Assembly: GCA_002315475.1 (NCBI GenBank)
Contig: DCGI01000092.1
Span: 1 to 7,621, forward strand
Origin: Christensenella sp. UBA1782
Lineage (GTDB): Bacteria > Bacillota > Clostridia > Christensenellales > DTU072
Direction: 5' to 3'
Length of the DNA: 7,621 nt
The notes beneath the pieces are model-generated. The model did no database searches. It was not told the DNA's origin and saw nothing but the letters and a program-made list of their open reading frames with translations. Of the stretch, positions 1-5,862 are shown piece by piece (position 1 is the first letter of the stretch; each line of letters starts with the position of its first letter). The position numbers and the translations under genes are program-made.

Positions 1-1296
1 TTCGATTTGGTCGTCTTCGACGAAGCCAGTCAGATCTTCATCGAAAACGCCATTCCCTCCATCTATCGCGGCAAAAATATCGTAGTCGCCGGCGACAACA
101 AGCAGCTTCGTCCGTCCAGCGGATTCGTACGTCGCTATCAAGCCGACGATACCTTCGATCCGATGGTGGATCTCTCCACGCAGGCGGCGTTGGAAGTGGA
201 ATCTCTGTTGGATTTGGCATCCGCAAAATTCCACCCCGTACACCTACTTTACCATTACCGCAGTCAGTATTCCGAACTGATCGATTTCAGCAATATGGCT
301 TTTTATGAAAACAATTTGCAAATCGCCCCCGGTATCGTCTTGAGCGAAACGGCAAAACCCATCGAAAGGATCAAAGTCAAAGGGACGTGGCAAAACCGTC
401 ACAACCACGAAGAAGCCGTCGCCGTCGTCAAACTCGTCAAAACCGTACTAAAAGACAGACAAAACAACGAAACGCTCGGCATCGTTACTTTTAACAGTGA
501 ACAAAAGGAATATATCGAGGATTTACTCGATGCGGAAGCGGACAAAAATTCCTCTTTCCGCAGATTACTTGCCCAAGAGCAAAACCGTAACGAAAACGGC
601 GAAAACAAATCCATATTCGTCAAAAACCTCGAAAACGTACAGGGCGACGAACGGGATATTATCATATTCAGCATAGGATATGCCAAAAACGAAAACGACC
701 GAGTGATTGCGCAATTCGGTTCTCTCTCCCAAGACGGCGGAGAAAACCGTCTGAACGTTGCCGTAACGCGTGCCAAGAAAAAGGTATACGTAGTGACCAG
801 TATTGAGCCCGAAGAACTTTCCGTCAACGAGGCGTCCAAAAACAACGGAGCCAAGCTCCTCAAAAAATACCTTCTTTACGTGCGTGCCGTCAGTGAAAAC
901 AAAGCAAAAGAAGTAACCGAAATTTTACAATCCATGTCCGCCAAAAAAGAGTCGGGACATATCGGCGCATACGAAGAACAAATACGCGCGGGTTTGGAAA
1001 AAATGGGGTATACGGTCTATACCAATCTCGGAAATACCACCTATAAGTTGTCTTTGGGCGTCTACGACGACACTTTACAACGCTTTATTCTCGGTATAGA
1101 ATGTGATTACCAAGCCTATCTCGGCAGTAAAAACATTATGGAGCGAGACGTATACCGCATCAAATTTTTAGAAAGCAGAGGTTGGAAAGTGGTTCGGGTT
1201 TGGTCGAGAGATTGGTGGCAAGCCCCCGAAACCGTTCTGAAAAAACTATCTTCGACCATCGAAGCGATTCGAGAAGAATATATGCACAACGCTTAA
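1..1296 (+). CDS. Superfamily 1 DNA/RNA helicase with C-terminal restriction-endonuclease-like domain (5'-partial)
   Basis: C-terminal 431 residues of a large ATP-dependent helicase; the frame is open to the window's left edge, so the N-terminal part with Walker A lies outside. SF1 motifs run in order: motif II VVFDEASQ (residues 4-11), motif III GDNKQL (31-36), motif IV region LLYHYRS (82-88), motif V NVQGDERD (212-219), motif VI NVAVTRAK (252-259). After a short linker, residues about 318-425 resemble the PD-(D/E)XK/Vsr-like domain that ends many DUF4011-type helicases: a YEEQ helix, the LGIECD strand (E367, D369), a later RD pair and a GWKVVRVWSRDWW end. The usual acidic residue of the IDLAV strand is Ser here (S351 in YKLSLGV), so nuclease activity is uncertain. 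Proteins of this type are common in defence or repair settings, but no partner gene is visible. It converges on the cell-wall operon and ends just before a hairpin terminator. The helicase call is firm; the physiological role is unknown. Confidence 0.9.
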   Translation, partial: FDLVVFDEASQIFIENAIPSIYRGKNIVVAGDNKQLRPSSGFVRRYQADDTFDPMVDLSTQAALEVESLLDLASAKFHPVHLLYHYRSQYSELIDFSNMAFYENNLQIAPGIVLSETAKPIERIKVKGTWQNRHNHEEAVAVVKLVKTVLKDRQNNETLGIVTFNSEQKEYIEDLLDAEADKNSSFRRLLAQEQNRNENGENKSIFVKNLENVQGDERDIIIFSIGYAKNENDRVIAQFGSLSQDGGENRLNVAVTRAKKKVYVVTSIEPEELSVNEASKNNGAKLLKKYLLYVRAVSENKAKEVTEILQSMSAKKESGHIGAYEEQIRAGLEKMGYTVYTNLGNTTYKLSLGVYDDTLQRFILGIECDYQAYLGSKNIMERDVYRIKFLESRGWKVVRVWSRDWWQAPETVLKKLSSTIEAIREEYMHNA

Positions 1297-1308
1297 GCCG
1301 TTCTTAAC

Positions 1309-1345
1309 AACGCCCCCGAAGGTCAATCACAGGCTCGGGGGCGTT
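1309..1345. terminator. Bidirectional intrinsic terminator between convergent genes
   Basis: A perfect 11-bp inverted repeat (AACGCCCCCGA at 1309-1319 and TCGGGGGCGTT at 1335-1345) encloses a 15-nt loop. It lies 12 nt after the helicase stop and 8 nt after the ddl-like stop on the other strand. On the plus strand the stem runs into TTTT then a pyrimidine-rich stretch; on the minus strand the T-run is weak. It most likely ends the helicase transcript and at least hinders read-through from the opposite operon. Confidence 0.8.
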
Positions 1346-1353
1346 TTCCCCTT

Positions 1354-2436
1354 CTATTTCTCGGTTTTTGAACCTTTTGCGGGAAAGAACGGAACAATTT
1401 CTCCGTCAAAACAAGAACGTAAAGCATTTTCTTTACGCCGTTCTTTTATCCCCTCCTCTATCATCGCATCAACTATCGAAAGAAGGTTATACCCCTTATT
1501 TTTGAATAAATACCAAGAAAAAGAACCGGGTATGGTGTTTATTTCATTGACGTAAACGACGCCGTCCCCCTCCAGATAATCCACACGCACCACTCCGCGC
1601 AAAGACAATTCTTCATAAAGTCTTTTTGTCGTATTTTCGATAGATAAACGAGTGGCTTCCGAAATCGCCGCAGGATAGACTCTTTCAACGCCCTTTTGGG
1701 GCTTGTATTTATCGTTAAAACTGTAAAAATCATCCGTCACGACAACTTCTTCAATATCCCCTACGACAAGCTTGTTTCCGTCCCGAAAACAAGCACAGGT
1801 GTATTCTCGGCGCCGCAACAAGGCTTTTTCGATAAGAATACGTCTGTCATACTCCAAAGCGGATAACAACCCTTGCGAAAGTTCAAAAAGATTCGTTGCC
1901 ACCGAAATACCGATACTGGAACCGAGACGGGCAGGCTTGACGATAACGGGAAAATCCAAATCTTTACAGCCTTCCAAGCTATCCCCTTCTTCAAAAATAC
2001 GATACGGTAAAACGGAATAACCGAATTTCTCTAAATATTGTTTCAAATAGATTTTGTCGATACACAAGGCAGAGGAAAAAATACCGGAGCCGGTATAAGG
2101 AATGTTCTTGCTATCCAAAATACTTTGCAGAATTCCGTTTTCTCCTTCTCCGCCATGGGTACAAAGAACGGCGCAGTCGGGAAACACCTTTTTTCGAAAA
2201 CAAAATTTTACGTTTTTCTCATTTTTTTCAAAAAAAATCGGTTTTTTCGTTCTATAAAAATTGCTTATTTTTGAACATTTTTCTATATTTTTGACATGAT
2301 AGAAATTCCCGTTTTTGAACAATATCATCATACAACGATATTTCATTTTCATTGACTTATACACAGAAACGGCAGTCAATACGGAAATATCGCTTTCGCA
2401 ACTTTTACCACCGAAAATAACAGCTAATTTTTTCAT
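1354..2436 (-). CDS. D-alanine--D-alanine ligase-like ATP-grasp enzyme
   Basis: 360-aa cytosolic ATP-grasp ligase predicted to couple ATP hydrolysis to formation of D-Ala-D-Ala or a related D-Ala-D-X dipeptide for peptidoglycan stem peptides. Visible family motifs: VIFGGKSCESDIS (6-18, acidic E14), HGGEGENG (94-101), IPYTGSG (112-118) with DK (127-128), the ATP-site VKPARLGSSIG (166-176), omega-loop FYSFNDKY (237-244), RVD (284-286) and NEIN (297-300). R284, D286, E298 and N300 match the substrate-binding Arg and the metal ligands of canonical Ddl. The segment after NEIN reads TIPGSFSWYLF instead of the usual TxPGxTxxSxxP, so the acceptor pocket differs. The ATG at 2436 is chosen over the GTG at 2442 because AAGAGG sits 5 nt upstream of it. 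It is the last gene of the operon, 9 nt after the MurF-like gene. Family firm; second-substrate identity open, so no ddl symbol is assigned. Confidence 0.88.
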   Translation of the reverse strand: MKKLAVIFGGKSCESDISVLTAVSVYKSMKMKYRCMMILFKNGNFYHVKNIEKCSKISNFYRTKKPIFFEKNEKNVKFCFRKKVFPDCAVLCTHGGEGENGILQSILDSKNIPYTGSGIFSSALCIDKIYLKQYLEKFGYSVLPYRIFEEGDSLEGCKDLDFPVIVKPARLGSSIGISVATNLFELSQGLLSALEYDRRILIEKALLRRREYTCACFRDGNKLVVGDIEEVVVTDDFYSFNDKYKPQKGVERVYPAAISEATRLSIENTTKRLYEELSLRGVVRVDYLEGDGVVYVNEINTIPGSFSWYLFKNKGYNLLSIVDAMIEEGIKERRKENALRSCFDGEIVPFFPAKGSKTEK

Positions 2437-2441
2437 AAACA

Positions 2442-2447
2442 CCTCTT
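2442..2447 (-). promoter_or_regulatory. Shine-Dalgarno site of the ligase gene, overlapping the upstream stop codon
   Basis: AAGAGG on the minus strand lies 5 nt before the ATG at 2436 and shares two bases with the TAA stop of the MurF-like gene (2448-2446). This decides the start codon and suggests that translation of the two ligases is coupled. Confidence 0.65.
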
Positions 2448-3951
2448 AATAATAACTCGGAATATCGTTTTGCAAGTATACCGTACAATCTTCACAAGTG
2501 CAGTTTTTTAAGATTTGAATCGCTTTTTTCATATTGCGACAAACAAGTATATTCTTGTCGAAACCTGCTTGCTCAAGACCTTTTTTCAGAGCTTTTTTAT
2601 TGATACCGGTAAGAAGGACGACATCGGCTACTTTGGAAAGTTCCCTTCCGATACGTTCGTTCGCTTTTCTTTGTTCCGTCCCCATTTCCACAAGTCCCTG
2701 CGCGACCACGATTCTCGGTTTCGGATAGACCGAGAGCAGATCCAAAGCTTGCAACACGCCGACTTCGTTACCGTTATACCCGTCATCCAATATATGCACC
2801 CCGTTCTCCGATTTATACTCCAATCGGTGCGGAGTCTGCGGTAACGTTTTTATTCTTTCACAAACTTCAAGTAAGCTCATCCCGACCGCTATACAAAAAG
2901 TAGCACACGCAACAATATTCTGAACGGCCTGTAATCCGATACAATACGTGGTTACTTCGTATTCGTATCCATCGTAACAAATAGTAAATACTGTTTCGCC
3001 GATACGGTGCATAACGTTTTTATAAGTCAATAAAGGAATTTTACGTCCAGAATACTCGAAAAACATTTTTTGCGCAAAAAAATTATCGCCGAAAACACAA
3101 AATCCATCTTTCGGAATTGCTCTTGCCAAAGAAAATTTTTCTTCATAAATCGTATGAAAGGAACCGAAAAATTCTTGATGCTGCCCGCATACGCCCGTTA
3201 TGATGCCGTATTTCGGCGGGAAAAGTTTTGTCAGTTCTCGAATATCGCCCTTCCGCCTTGCACCGAATTCGGCTATAAAAAAATCTTCTTCTCCCGATAG
3301 TTTTTCGACGGACAAAGCTATCCCCATAGGGGTATTATAATTTTTTTCCGTTGCATATACACGATACTTTTCGGATAAAAAATATTCCAAGATTTTTTTG
3401 CAGGACGTCTTCCCGAAACTACCCGTAATACCGATTATCGGTATATTTATTTTCTTGATTTCTTCCGATTTTTGCAATATGTATTTTTTGTTCCTTTTTG
3501 AAAATATCGCATTTAACAGAAACAATACGGTTTTTACAAGTATCGGTTCTATTTGTAAGATAATCAAAATAAGGCAGGTGCTTAGAAATAAGTTATTTTC
3601 TGCAATTTCTACACATATCAAAATTGCGGTAAATATTGATTCAGTACAAATAATTGACACTTTTCCGCGTCGTGAAAATGCAAGTTTTTTGTAGTACTTT
3701 GATATTTTTGCAACATCAAAAATTGTTAAGAATGGCAAAAAAGTGAATATAATTTTTCCACAAATACCTTTTATGTATAAAAACAACAAAATTCCGATAA
3801 ACAGAATTATGAAAAAATTTTGCAAGATTACAAAATTTTGCAAACTTTTTGTATAAATCAATTTATAATCTTGATTTTGTGCGACCGTCAGGTATATGTA
3901 CAATGCGGCGCTTCCTGCAAGCGCGACCAAACTCGCAGCTATCCAATTCAT
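2446..3951 (-). CDS. Membrane-anchored MurF-like Mur ligase
   Basis: 501-aa Mur ligase family protein, predicted to join a D-Ala-D-Ala-type dipeptide to a stem peptide using ATP. Residues 1-150 hold about five hydrophobic segments (roughly 3-22, 40-60, 64-82, 98-116, 121-150). The central ATPase domain follows directly: GITGSFGKTS (174-183), the NYNTPMGIALSV stretch (204-215, like MurF's NxNNxIG), EFGARRKGDI (228-237), GQHQEFFG (256-263, like AHLExFG) and K272 near the usual carbamyl-lysine site. The C-terminal ligase domain shows TPHRLEY (373-379), DDGYNGN (389-395) and VEMG (421-424). The soluble MurF first domain with its DSR-type motif is absent. The ATG at 3951 follows GGGGG at a 6-nt spacing; an in-frame TTG at 3969 is less likely. 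The 5' end overlaps the hydrolase tail by 89 bp out of frame, and the 3' end carries the ligase gene's ribosome site. MurF-like is firm; whether it is the housekeeping MurF is doubtful. Confidence 0.88.
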   Translation of the reverse strand: MNWIAASLVALAGSAALYIYLTVAQNQDYKLIYTKSLQNFVILQNFFIILFIGILLFLYIKGICGKIIFTFLPFLTIFDVAKISKYYKKLAFSRRGKVSIICTESIFTAILICVEIAENNLFLSTCLILIILQIEPILVKTVLFLLNAIFSKRNKKYILQKSEEIKKINIPIIGITGSFGKTSCKKILEYFLSEKYRVYATEKNYNTPMGIALSVEKLSGEEDFFIAEFGARRKGDIRELTKLFPPKYGIITGVCGQHQEFFGSFHTIYEEKFSLARAIPKDGFCVFGDNFFAQKMFFEYSGRKIPLLTYKNVMHRIGETVFTICYDGYEYEVTTYCIGLQAVQNIVACATFCIAVGMSLLEVCERIKTLPQTPHRLEYKSENGVHILDDGYNGNEVGVLQALDLLSVYPKPRIVVAQGLVEMGTEQRKANERIGRELSKVADVVLLTGINKKALKKGLEQAGFDKNILVCRNMKKAIQILKNCTCEDCTVYLQNDIPSYY

Positions 3952-4648
3952 TTTCCGCCCCCGATACAAAAGAATCCACTATGGATGCGACCAAATACGG
4001 TCTTTCCAAATACGCAAAATGGCCGCACCCTTCCATCACGACCATTGCACTGTCTTGCAGATGACGCAATAATCTTTTTCCCATATATATGGGTGTTTCT
4101 TTGTCTTTGTTCCCCCAAATAAGCAAAACGGGAACTTGAATGAAATCCAATAACCAATCCAAATGCTCGTTGACGATTTTCACAAAGGTTTTCTTCATGA
4201 CCGGCGAGAGTATTCGATAGTCGGCACTCCCCGCCGTATGAGGGATTCCTATTTTTCGGCATATTTTATGACGTAAAATCGAAGCGTAATACCGTAAATT
4301 TCGGTGCGGTTTCATTCCGGCAGAATCCATGAGAATCAATTTATCCACCATATAACCATACTTATACGCCAATTTAATACCGATTCTCCCCCCGAAAGAA
4401 TGACAAATTAAGGTTATATCCTGCATTTTATAATAATGCACGATTTCCATGACGCTCAGCACGTAATCGTCCAACGAATACGGTCTCGGCGGATCTCCCG
4501 TAGCGCCGAAACCGTAAAGTTCCACGACTGTTACACGAAATTTTTGCGACAGAAAGGAAGCTAAAAAAGAAAAGCTGTTTTTATTTCCTCCCCATCCATG
4601 CAAAAAAATCACGTCCTTTCCCGAACCGAATATTTCATGTTGTATCAT
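3863..4648 (-). CDS. Alpha/beta-fold hydrolase
   Basis: 261-aa cytosolic serine hydrolase with no signal peptide. The fold's landmarks are all present: oxyanion-hole HGWGG (17-21), nucleophile elbow CHSFGG with S84, the acid in GNKDKETP (D182) and the catalytic His in GCGHFAYLE (H210). The core domain would end near residue 230; the remaining roughly 30 residues are basic, are read from the same DNA as the start of the MurF-like gene in another frame, and are probably a non-functional extension. The ATG at 4648 is preferred because AAGGGG precedes it by 7 nt; an in-frame TTG lies at 4666. The start overlaps the end of the upstream 93-aa ORF by 14 bp. The substrate cannot be told from sequence. 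Its place between small ORF and two cell-wall ligases suggests a role on a precursor, ester or amide, but this is context-based inference only. Confidence 0.9.
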   Translation of the reverse strand: MIQHEIFGSGKDVIFLHGWGGNKNSFSFLASFLSQKFRVTVVELYGFGATGDPPRPYSLDDYVLSVMEIVHYYKMQDITLICHSFGGRIGIKLAYKYGYMVDKLILMDSAGMKPHRNLRYYASILRHKICRKIGIPHTAGSADYRILSPVMKKTFVKIVNEHLDWLLDFIQVPVLLIWGNKDKETPIYMGKRLLRHLQDSAMVVMEGCGHFAYLERPYLVASIVDSFVSGAENELDSCEFGRACRKRRIVHIPDGRTKSRL

Positions 4649-4916
4649 CTTCTTTCCCCTTCTCAAACCTTCTCACCCTTTTTCCCAACCACTTCCTTCC
4701 ATTTCCTTCAATCAACCGCTTCTTATACAGAGTTCCGTACCGAAGTCCGACCGTATTTATTTCTTCTTTTTTAAGAATATGCAAATGCCTGACTCTTTGT
4801 TCTATCCCTATTGGAAATTTCTTTACAAAAAACTTTTCACAACTTTCATCGGCACGGGTTGATGCTTCGAGCGATTCAAATTTTATCCAAAATTCGGCAG
4901 ATATGTATTCCGGCAT
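4635..4916 (-). CDS. Hypothetical 93-aa basic protein, possible first gene of the cell-wall operon
   Basis: Not recognised. The frame encodes 93 residues beginning MPEYISAEFW, rich in Lys, Arg and Glu, with a very basic C-terminal third and no membrane segment or signal peptide. Its TGA (4637-4635) lies inside the hydrolase start region, giving a 14-bp overlap that would allow coupled translation. Against it: an in-frame TAA lies just three codons before the ATG, no clear Shine-Dalgarno site precedes it, and no family motif is visible. Codon choice resembles the neighbouring genes. A plausible -10 element lies about 50 nt upstream. It could be a real leader gene or a chance frame in the operon's untranslated leader. 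Confidence 0.4.
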   Translation of the reverse strand: MPEYISAEFWIKFESLEASTRADESCEKFFVKKFPIGIEQRVRHLHILKKEEINTVGLRYGTLYKKRLIEGNGRKWLGKRVRRFEKGKEDDTT

Positions 4917-4964
4917 AAGAAGTTACATTCGATACGTCTAACCCTTTTTTTATACGAACGAACG

Positions 4965-4970
4965 ATTATA
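4965..4970 (-). promoter_or_regulatory. Possible -10 element for the hydrolase/MurF-like/ligase operon
   Basis: TATAAT on the minus strand lies about 49 nt before the 93-aa ORF and roughly 320 nt before the hydrolase start. It is the only consensus -10 hexamer in the leader region. No good -35 hexamer stands 16-18 bp upstream (the bases there resemble AGAATA), so an activator or another sigma factor would be needed. Confidence 0.25.
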
Positions 4971-5268
4971 AGCTTTTTTCATGCACATATTCTACCGCCC
5001 TCACGTCCGCTGTTCACTATGTCTTCCCCGTTTCTCTCCCAACATGGAAGTACTTTTTTATTTTCCCTATACAAAGCTACGCAATAGATAAGGATACTCG
5101 TTCCTTTCCGAAGTACCCGTTAGTACCCGACACTATACGACTTTTTCGCACTATGCTTTTTATAAAAGATATTTGACGTCCCTTCTTTTTTTTCCTTACC
5201 TCTTCAAAGGCAATGAACGATGGTTTTTACCTTTCCCAAAAGGATTTTTACCACCGAATTCTACCTAT

Positions 5269-5439
5269 TCACTTTTTCTTTGATGGTTTTTTTCGAAATA
5301 TCCATTCTTCTTTATCCTTAAAAAAGAAGATTCTCTTGCTTTTCCGAGCATAGCACGTCATGACGAGGATGAAATCGGACTTTTCTGCGGCACGAAGTCT
5401 ATTCTCAGCCGCCAACGAAAACGGACTCCTTTCGTGCAA
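5269..5439 (-). CDS. Doubtful small ORF (56 aa)
   Basis: A minus-strand frame of 56 residues starting at TTG, with AAAAAGG 6 nt upstream and an in-frame TAA two codons before the start. The product is highly charged, with a short hydrophobic stretch (SDFILVMTCYA) in the middle and a Lys-rich end (WIFRKKPSKKK). Codons in the first half resemble those of neighbouring genes. No family is recognised. It overlaps the other candidate ORF by 35 bp in a different phase, which argues that at least one is not translated, or that both are pieces of a frameshifted gene. Confidence 0.22.
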   Translation of the reverse strand: MHERSPFSLAAENRLRAAEKSDFILVMTCYARKSKRIFFFKDKEEWIFRKKPSKKK

Positions 5440-5545
5440 CGTTTACCTTTTTATTCGTGAAACTCTCGTAATTTTTTGCTTTCATAGGAAAATAGCAGAC
5501 ATTTTTACACAATTTTACACTTTTTTGTGTAACAGTTCCACGCAT
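5405..5545 (-). CDS. Doubtful small ORF (46 aa)
   Basis: A minus-strand ATG frame of 46 residues (MRGTVTQKSV at the start, KESVFVGG at the end), Lys-rich and without a recognised motif. No Shine-Dalgarno site precedes the ATG; the upstream bases read CTCCT, the wrong polarity. Its 5' part contains the TTACAC/GTGTAA dyad, so the DNA could equally be a regulatory site. Reported because it is coherent and next to another such frame, not because it is likely to be expressed. Confidence 0.15.
   Translation of the reverse strand: MRGTVTQKSVKLCKNVCYFPMKAKNYESFTNKKVNVARKESVFVGG
5505..5532. promoter_or_regulatory. Candidate operator: TTACAC half-sites with GTGTAA dyad
   Basis: TTACAC occurs at 5505-5510 and 5515-5520, ten bases apart, and the inverted GTGTAA at 5527-5532. 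The inner pair forms a perfect dyad around six T's. One-turn spacing and dyad symmetry suggest a protein-binding site, but no matching promoter is evident and no known operator consensus was recognised. Confidence 0.25.
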
Positions 5546-5647
5546 TTTTTTAGGAGAGACGCCCTTTCAAAAAAACATTACTAAAAAATATGAATTACAA
5601 AAAAATTTTACGACGTCTTTTTTTACAAAACAGAATTCCGATATATC

Positions 5648-5719
5648 CAAAAATTTTTTCGGACGAAATCTTTTTCATAAAAACAAAAAACTTTTCGGAC
5701 GAAAATTCTTTTCGCAAAA
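5648..5719. repeat. Two imperfect 36-bp tandem units centred on TTTTCGGACGAAA
   Basis: The 13-mer TTTTCGGACGAAA occurs at 5656-5668 and exactly 36 bp later at 5692-5704, with matching A-rich flanks. The second copy is a perfect dyad, TTTTCG-GA-CGAAAA (5692-5705), and another inverted TTTTCG follows at 5709-5714. A lone CGGACGA recurs at 5723-5729. It lies just downstream of the rimI terminator. It could be a multi-site operator or a degenerate microrepeat; the function is unknown. Confidence 0.45.
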
Positions 5720-5799
5720 AAACGGACGACGGTCTGCTTCAAAAAGACCTAAATCGTTCATGGCAAAGTTATGATGCGTCTGCAAAATACGAAAATAAG

Positions 5800-5823
5800 A
5801 AAAGGAACGTTGCCGTTCCTTTT
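5800..5823 (-). terminator. Intrinsic terminator of the tsaE-tsaB-rimI operon
   Basis: A perfect 10-bp stem (AAAAGGAACG and CGTTCCTTTT) with a four-base loop, GCAA on the minus strand (a GNRA tetraloop). On the minus strand the stem's T's continue into TTTTCTTATTTT, a good release tract. It lies 39 nt after the rimI stop. The sequence would also form a hairpin with pyrimidine tail on the plus strand, but no plus-strand gene needs it. Confidence 0.88.
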
Positions 5824-5862
5824 CCTTTGTCCTTTCAACAAAAAATATATACGGATATTTAT

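Larger units (their letters stand above)
4971..5799. other. Long intergenic region without a secure gene
   Basis: About 830 bp between the cell-wall operon and the terminator of the tsaB/rimI operon; both flanking operons point left. No recognisable protein family, tRNA or known riboswitch core was found on either strand. It is T-rich on the plus strand and holds several small repeats: AGTACCCG at 5112-5119 and 5122-5129, GATGGTTTTT at 5219-5228 and 5282-5291, and TTTTTACC at 5224-5231 and 5245-5252. Minus-strand short frames in two phases (5405-5545, 5269-5439, and an ATG-less frame ending at 5078) have protein-like composition but none is continuous with another. It may be a decayed gene, an interspersed repeat or an uncharacterised leader RNA. 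Confidence 0.6.

Noticed and set aside
399..863. 154-aa minus-strand ORF within the helicase
   Set aside because: Mirror frame of a conserved helicase region; Ser/Phe-rich product typical of antisense frames.
2222..2237. T7/A8 homopolymer pair in the ligase gene as a phase-variation switch
   Set aside because: Runs of this length are common in A+T-rich coding DNA and there is no evidence of length variation; it lies in a variable linker of the protein.
3398..3694. 98-aa plus-strand hydrophobic ORF inside the MurF-like gene
   Set aside because: Antisense of the membrane-helix and Walker A region; hydrophobicity is a by-product of A+T-rich codons on the other strand.
1354..4648. Vancomycin-resistance (van) cluster
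   Set aside because: A variant Ddl and MurF-like ligase are present, but there is no VanH, VanX/VanXY, racemase or VanRS-type regulator in the window, and the ligase keeps the KY omega-loop pair of D-Ala-D-Ala enzymes.
5383..5416. Possible TPP-riboswitch-like GGCTGAGA element on the minus strand
   Set aside because: Only the short CTGAGA string matches, with a 5-bp GCGGC/GCCGC stem; the rest of the thiamine-box core is missing.
5360..5584. 74-aa plus-strand ORF
   Set aside because: No ribosome site, no family resemblance, and antisense to the two somewhat more protein-like minus-strand fragments.
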